From Sedimentibacter sp. (GTDB lineage: Bacteria; Bacillota; Clostridia; Tissierellales; Sedimentibacteraceae): DNA of 64,000 bases. Where the stretch lies: contig JAHDLA010000004.1 of the NCBI GenBank assembly GCA_018436705.1, positions 248,001 to 312,000 on the forward strand. Reading direction: 5' to 3'. A program made the translations under genes and the position numbers. This document shows positions 61,547-64,000 of this stretch, piece after piece. Position 1 is the first letter of the stretch. Every line of letters starts with the position of its first letter. A model generated the notes under the pieces. The model worked only from the letters and a program-made list of their open reading frames with translations. It was not told where the DNA came from and made no database searches.

Positions 61547-61568
61547 TGGTTATCCCCCCCGATAACCA
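61547..61568. repeat. Palindrome with C-run upstream of iscS
   Basis: Perfect 8-base arms TGGTTATC/GATAACCA around six C. It lies between the iscS start and the preceding gene and could be an operator or an RNA hairpin; no known site is matched. Confidence 0.65.
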
Positions 61569-61607
61569 AATATATTCCCAATACCCCTTTTATGCATATT
61601 AATGCTT

Positions 61608-61637
61608 CACAACAATGGCCACAAGGCCATTTTTGTG
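61608..61637. repeat. Inverted repeat downstream of the aminotransferase gene
   Basis: 13-bp stem with one mismatch (CACAACAATGGCC/GGCCATTTTTGTG), 4-base loop. The minus RNA has no U-run, so a termination role for the aminotransferase-helicase operon is unsure. Confidence 0.6.
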
Positions 61638-61663
61638 TTATTGAGCTTTTCACCCTAACATTC

Positions 61664-62476
61664 TCACTTACCCAGCTCCTTATTTACTTCATTCTTATAT
61701 AGATTTCCCAACTTCTTAACCGTTTCATTTTCTGAAGAGTCAAACATTATATTGTTAATTGAGCGGATTGGCAGAACATCATTAGACGTTCCTGTTATAA
61801 AAGCTCCGTCAAACGAGCTCAGCTCTTCTGTGGGAACCAACTTTTTCTCCACTGTTATTCCATTATTTTCACATATTTCAATAACCTTGTTTCTTGTTAC
61901 GCCTAATAAAACTGAAGAGTCAGGAGATGTTATTACAGTGTTATTCTTAACAAAAAAAACATTTGATCTGCTTCCTTCACTTACAGTCCCATCATCATTT
62001 ACAAGAATAACTTCATAAGCATGATTCTCATCTGCTATTTGCTTAACCCTTGCTTTATATTCCTTTTGAAATGCCTTAACATTAGGGTTGCTCCTCTGCA
62101 CCCTTGCCGTTACAGTATGTACTCCGGTACGGAATTGCTCTTCTGATGGATAATAGCTTTCAATAAAATAAAACAAAGTTATTTCTTTATTATTGAAATA
62201 ATATGAGACTCTTACATTGCAGTTATCAAATTTGTTTTCATTTATCAAAAGCTCCATGGATTTTTTAAAATCATCATAGTTTAAATTTCCTCTTACATTG
62301 CTTAAACGAATGCTTTCTTTCATTCGGTCGTAATGCTCTTTAAGAAATATAGGCTTTCGCTTTATAACTCTTATGACTTCATATATTTTGGCATTATCCT
62401 CATTGAGAAGGTCGTCCAGACGCCTCTTAGTAATTACTTTACCGTTACTTACGTTATTTTCAGATAGTATATTCAT
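61664..62476 (-). CDS. Class IV aminotransferase (branched-chain/aminodeoxychorismate lyase-like)
   Basis: A 270-aa PLP fold-IV enzyme. Marks are the early YEVIRVIKRKPIFLKEHYDRM, the PLP lysine in KAFQKEYKARV, and the phosphate/PLP motif GTVSEGSRSNVFFVKNN with ITGTSNDVLPIRSI near the end. This group covers branched-chain and D-amino acid aminotransferases and aminodeoxychorismate lyase; the small size favours the PabC or D-amino acid type but does not decide. The ATG at 62476 has AAAGGAG upstream and overlaps the helicase end by 17 bases. Confidence 0.85.
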   Translation of the reverse strand: MNILSENNVSNGKVITKRRLDDLLNEDNAKIYEVIRVIKRKPIFLKEHYDRMKESIRLSNVRGNLNYDDFKKSMELLINENKFDNCNVRVSYYFNNKEITLFYFIESYYPSEEQFRTGVHTVTARVQRSNPNVKAFQKEYKARVKQIADENHAYEVILVNDDGTVSEGSRSNVFFVKNNTVITSPDSSVLLGVTRNKVIEICENNGITVEKKLVPTEELSSFDGAFITGTSNDVLPIRSINNIMFDSSENETVKKLGNLYKNEVNKELGK

Positions 62477-64000
62477 TTTCTGCTCCTTTCCAGAATAATC
62501 TGATTTCATTCTTTGCTTCCTCTATGTTTTTAATTCTAATACAATGATTCCAATGCCCTGGAAAAAGATTTAAATATCCTCTTTCACACAGCCTTGAATC
62601 TATAAGCAATACCACTCCAGTATCATTTTCCGTTCTGATGACTCTGCCTGCAGACTGCAGTATCTTGTTAAATCCAGGATATTTATACGCAAAATCATAT
62701 CCGGAATTAAATTTTCTATCAAAGAAATTTCTGATAATATTTCTTTCATAGGATATCTGTGGTATTCCTGTACCTATTATAACTGCTCCTATTAATTTTT
62801 CAAGCGGCAAATCTATCCCTTCGGAAAAAATTCCTCCTACAACTGTAAAAAGGACTACATCTGTTTCATTTCTAAACCTATCTGTAATTTGAGCCTGTTC
62901 ATCCTCATTTATTCCCTGTTTTTGAAATATAATGTTAGAACAATCAAATATCTGACTATAGAAATCGTAAACTTTCCCCATAAAACTGTATGATGGAAAA
63001 AACACCATGTAATTTCCTTTTTTATTGGATATTATTTCATAAATGTATCTGCATGCCGCATCTATGTTTGAATCTCGAACGGCATACTTCATAGATATGT
63101 TTTCAGTAACCATAACCTTTAATTTTTCAATCTCAAATGGTGATTCTATCCTCATTATATAATCATCCTCTTCTCCGCCAAGAATGTACCTGAAATATTT
63201 CAGCGGTGTAAGAGTTGCGGAAAAAAACACCGATGACCATGCTTTTTTTAATATTTGCTTTAATACATCTGAAGGGTCCATTAAAAATAGCTTTACCTTT
63301 GTTTGCTTTGATTTAGAATCAGCAAAAAAGCAGAAATTTTTATCGGCAATTTCAGAAATTTTTATAAAAAACATTCCCTTGAAGTACATGTCAACAAGCT
63401 CTTCAGGAACATTGTCATTTTTCTTGTCATTAATAAAGTCATCAGCCAGCGCAGTAAATTTTCTGACATAATTAACCAGATCTGATGGTTCTTCATCAAA
63501 AATATACGGTTCATCAGATTTCTTTTTAATTTCAATAAATTTTTTATTAATGTTAGACAGACATCTGCTAATTTTTTTATCTGTTTTTTTCATTACTTTA
63601 TATAATTCATAGAATTCCTCTTTAACAATCTCAGGTGAATACATGCTTCTTGTTCTATCCTCAAGGTTATGTGCTTCGTCAATGAGAAGTATATCATTGC
63701 TGTTTTTAAAAACATCATCTCTCTGAAGCGCAACCCTGGGGTCAAAGTAATAATTGTAGTCACATATTACCGCATCTGACATATATGCAAGATCAAGACT
63801 AAATTCAAACGGACAAATTTCATATTCTCTGCTAATTCTTTCAATAAATTCTCTGTCATACAAGCAAATATTTTTTATAGTATTTTTCAAAGGAGTATTT
63901 AATTTATCATAGTACCCCCTTGCATATGGACAATATTCCGGTTCGCAATCTGTTTCATCCATAAAACATATTTTTTCTTTGGCTGTAATTACTGTTGTCC
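62460..64000 (-). CDS. ATP-dependent helicase, XPD/DinG (COG1199) type, partial
   Basis: The last 513 codons of a helicase whose start lies beyond the right edge. The visible part starts inside the iron-sulfur region: AKEKICF, then DCEPEYCPYARGYYDK, giving cysteines like the XPD 4Fe-4S ligands. The DEAH box is LLIDEAHNLEDR, motif Ia-III SVFFSATLTPL, motif V GIDLPLEKLIGAVIIGTGI and motif VI QSAGRVIRTENDTG. Such enzymes unwind DNA 5'-3' in repair. It is co-transcribed with the aminotransferase gene. Confidence 0.9.
   Translation of the reverse strand, partial: TTVITAKEKICFMDETDCEPEYCPYARGYYDKLNTPLKNTIKNICLYDREFIERISREYEICPFEFSLDLAYMSDAVICDYNYYFDPRVALQRDDVFKNSNDILLIDEAHNLEDRTRSMYSPEIVKEEFYELYKVMKKTDKKISRCLSNINKKFIEIKKKSDEPYIFDEEPSDLVNYVRKFTALADDFINDKKNDNVPEELVDMYFKGMFFIKISEIADKNFCFFADSKSKQTKVKLFLMDPSDVLKQILKKAWSSVFFSATLTPLKYFRYILGGEEDDYIMRIESPFEIEKLKVMVTENISMKYAVRDSNIDAACRYIYEIISNKKGNYMVFFPSYSFMGKVYDFYSQIFDCSNIIFQKQGINEDEQAQITDRFRNETDVVLFTVVGGIFSEGIDLPLEKLIGAVIIGTGIPQISYERNIIRNFFDRKFNSGYDFAYKYPGFNKILQSAGRVIRTENDTGVVLLIDSRLCERGYLNLFPGHWNHCIRIKNIEEAKNEIRLFWKGAENEYTI

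Noticed and set aside
61430..61549. Minus-strand short frame beginning ATGGACTATTATAAC upstream of iscS
   Set aside because: The G-run before it is part of a palindrome rather than a clear ribosome site, and the frame runs into iscS out of phase. Not enough support for a gene.
1..64000. CRISPR arrays, tRNA or rRNA genes
   Set aside because: No regularly spaced repeats, cloverleaf with a T-arm GTTC-type core, or rRNA stretch was noticed on reading either strand; a covariance search was not possible.

Overview
The window is 64 kb of AT-rich chromosome from an anaerobic, spore-forming low-GC Gram-positive bacterium. Protein wording and gene order suggest Clostridia/Tissierellia, perhaps near Sedimentibacter; the genus is a guess from recall. 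Supporting points are strong AAGGAGG-type ribosome binding sites, SpoIIIE/FtsK, YlmC/YmxH, TepA, DUF4364 and LysM proteins, a KamA-family radical SAM enzyme, amino-acid and peptide handling genes, and the classic Firmicute translation clusters. I saw no rRNA, tRNA or CRISPR array and no complete insertion sequence.

Layout. 1-1.7 kb: the end of a transport/hydrolase operon (DUF5058 membrane protein, a second membrane protein, an M20 amidohydrolase cut by the window edge). 1.9-20.7 kb (minus strand): the rimP-nusA-ylxR-ylxQ-infB-rbfA-nrnA-truB-ribF / rpsO-pnp / polysaccharide deacetylase / M16 protease-dut-ylmC-tepA-ftsK-rimO-pgsA supercluster, broken by promoters and hairpins. 21-23 kb (plus): a KamA-like enzyme with a long hairpin-rich leader, then MgtC. 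23.2-33.6 kb (minus): L25/Ctc, then rpsB-tsf-pyrH-frr-uppS-cdsA-rseP-ispG (dxr is missing from its usual place), preceded by topA. 33.8-34.8 kb (plus): a CMD-family protein and an MntR/DtxR regulator. 34.8-37.5 kb: dprA and comM.

37.5-39.4 kb is the most unusual part: a two-gene islet (SatD-like protein plus DUF3307 membrane protein) lying between imperfect direct repeats of about 88 bp, each carrying a copy of the comM promoter region. The SatD protein keeps landmarks of class III nucleotidyl cyclases, and its 5' end appears fused to an IS3-type orfA remnant. 39.4-43.8 kb: thiamin salvage operon cytX-HAD-thiM-thiE-thiD under a TPP riboswitch. 43.8-55.8 kb: M18 aminopeptidase, rubrerythrin-like protein, an NhaC-family antiporter with a sigma-54 promoter next to an NtrC-type two-component system, a sirtuin, a tandem GNAT, a lipoprotein deacetylase, DUF4364, a beta-propeller protein and ferritin. 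55.9-64 kb: a patatin pseudogene, LysM protein, RNase HI, SerA, a Cys/Gly-rich mini-protein, iscS-thiI, a class IV aminotransferase and a truncated XPD/DinG-type helicase.

Most genes are housekeeping (translation, RNA decay, isoprenoid/lipid precursors, envelope, DNA processing). The accessory interest lies in the SatD/DUF3307 islet, the sigma-54/NhaC module, the KamA-like enzyme with its leader, and the DUF5058 operon. Where the longest reading frame began inside a ribosome binding site I used the next internal start with proper spacing and said so.
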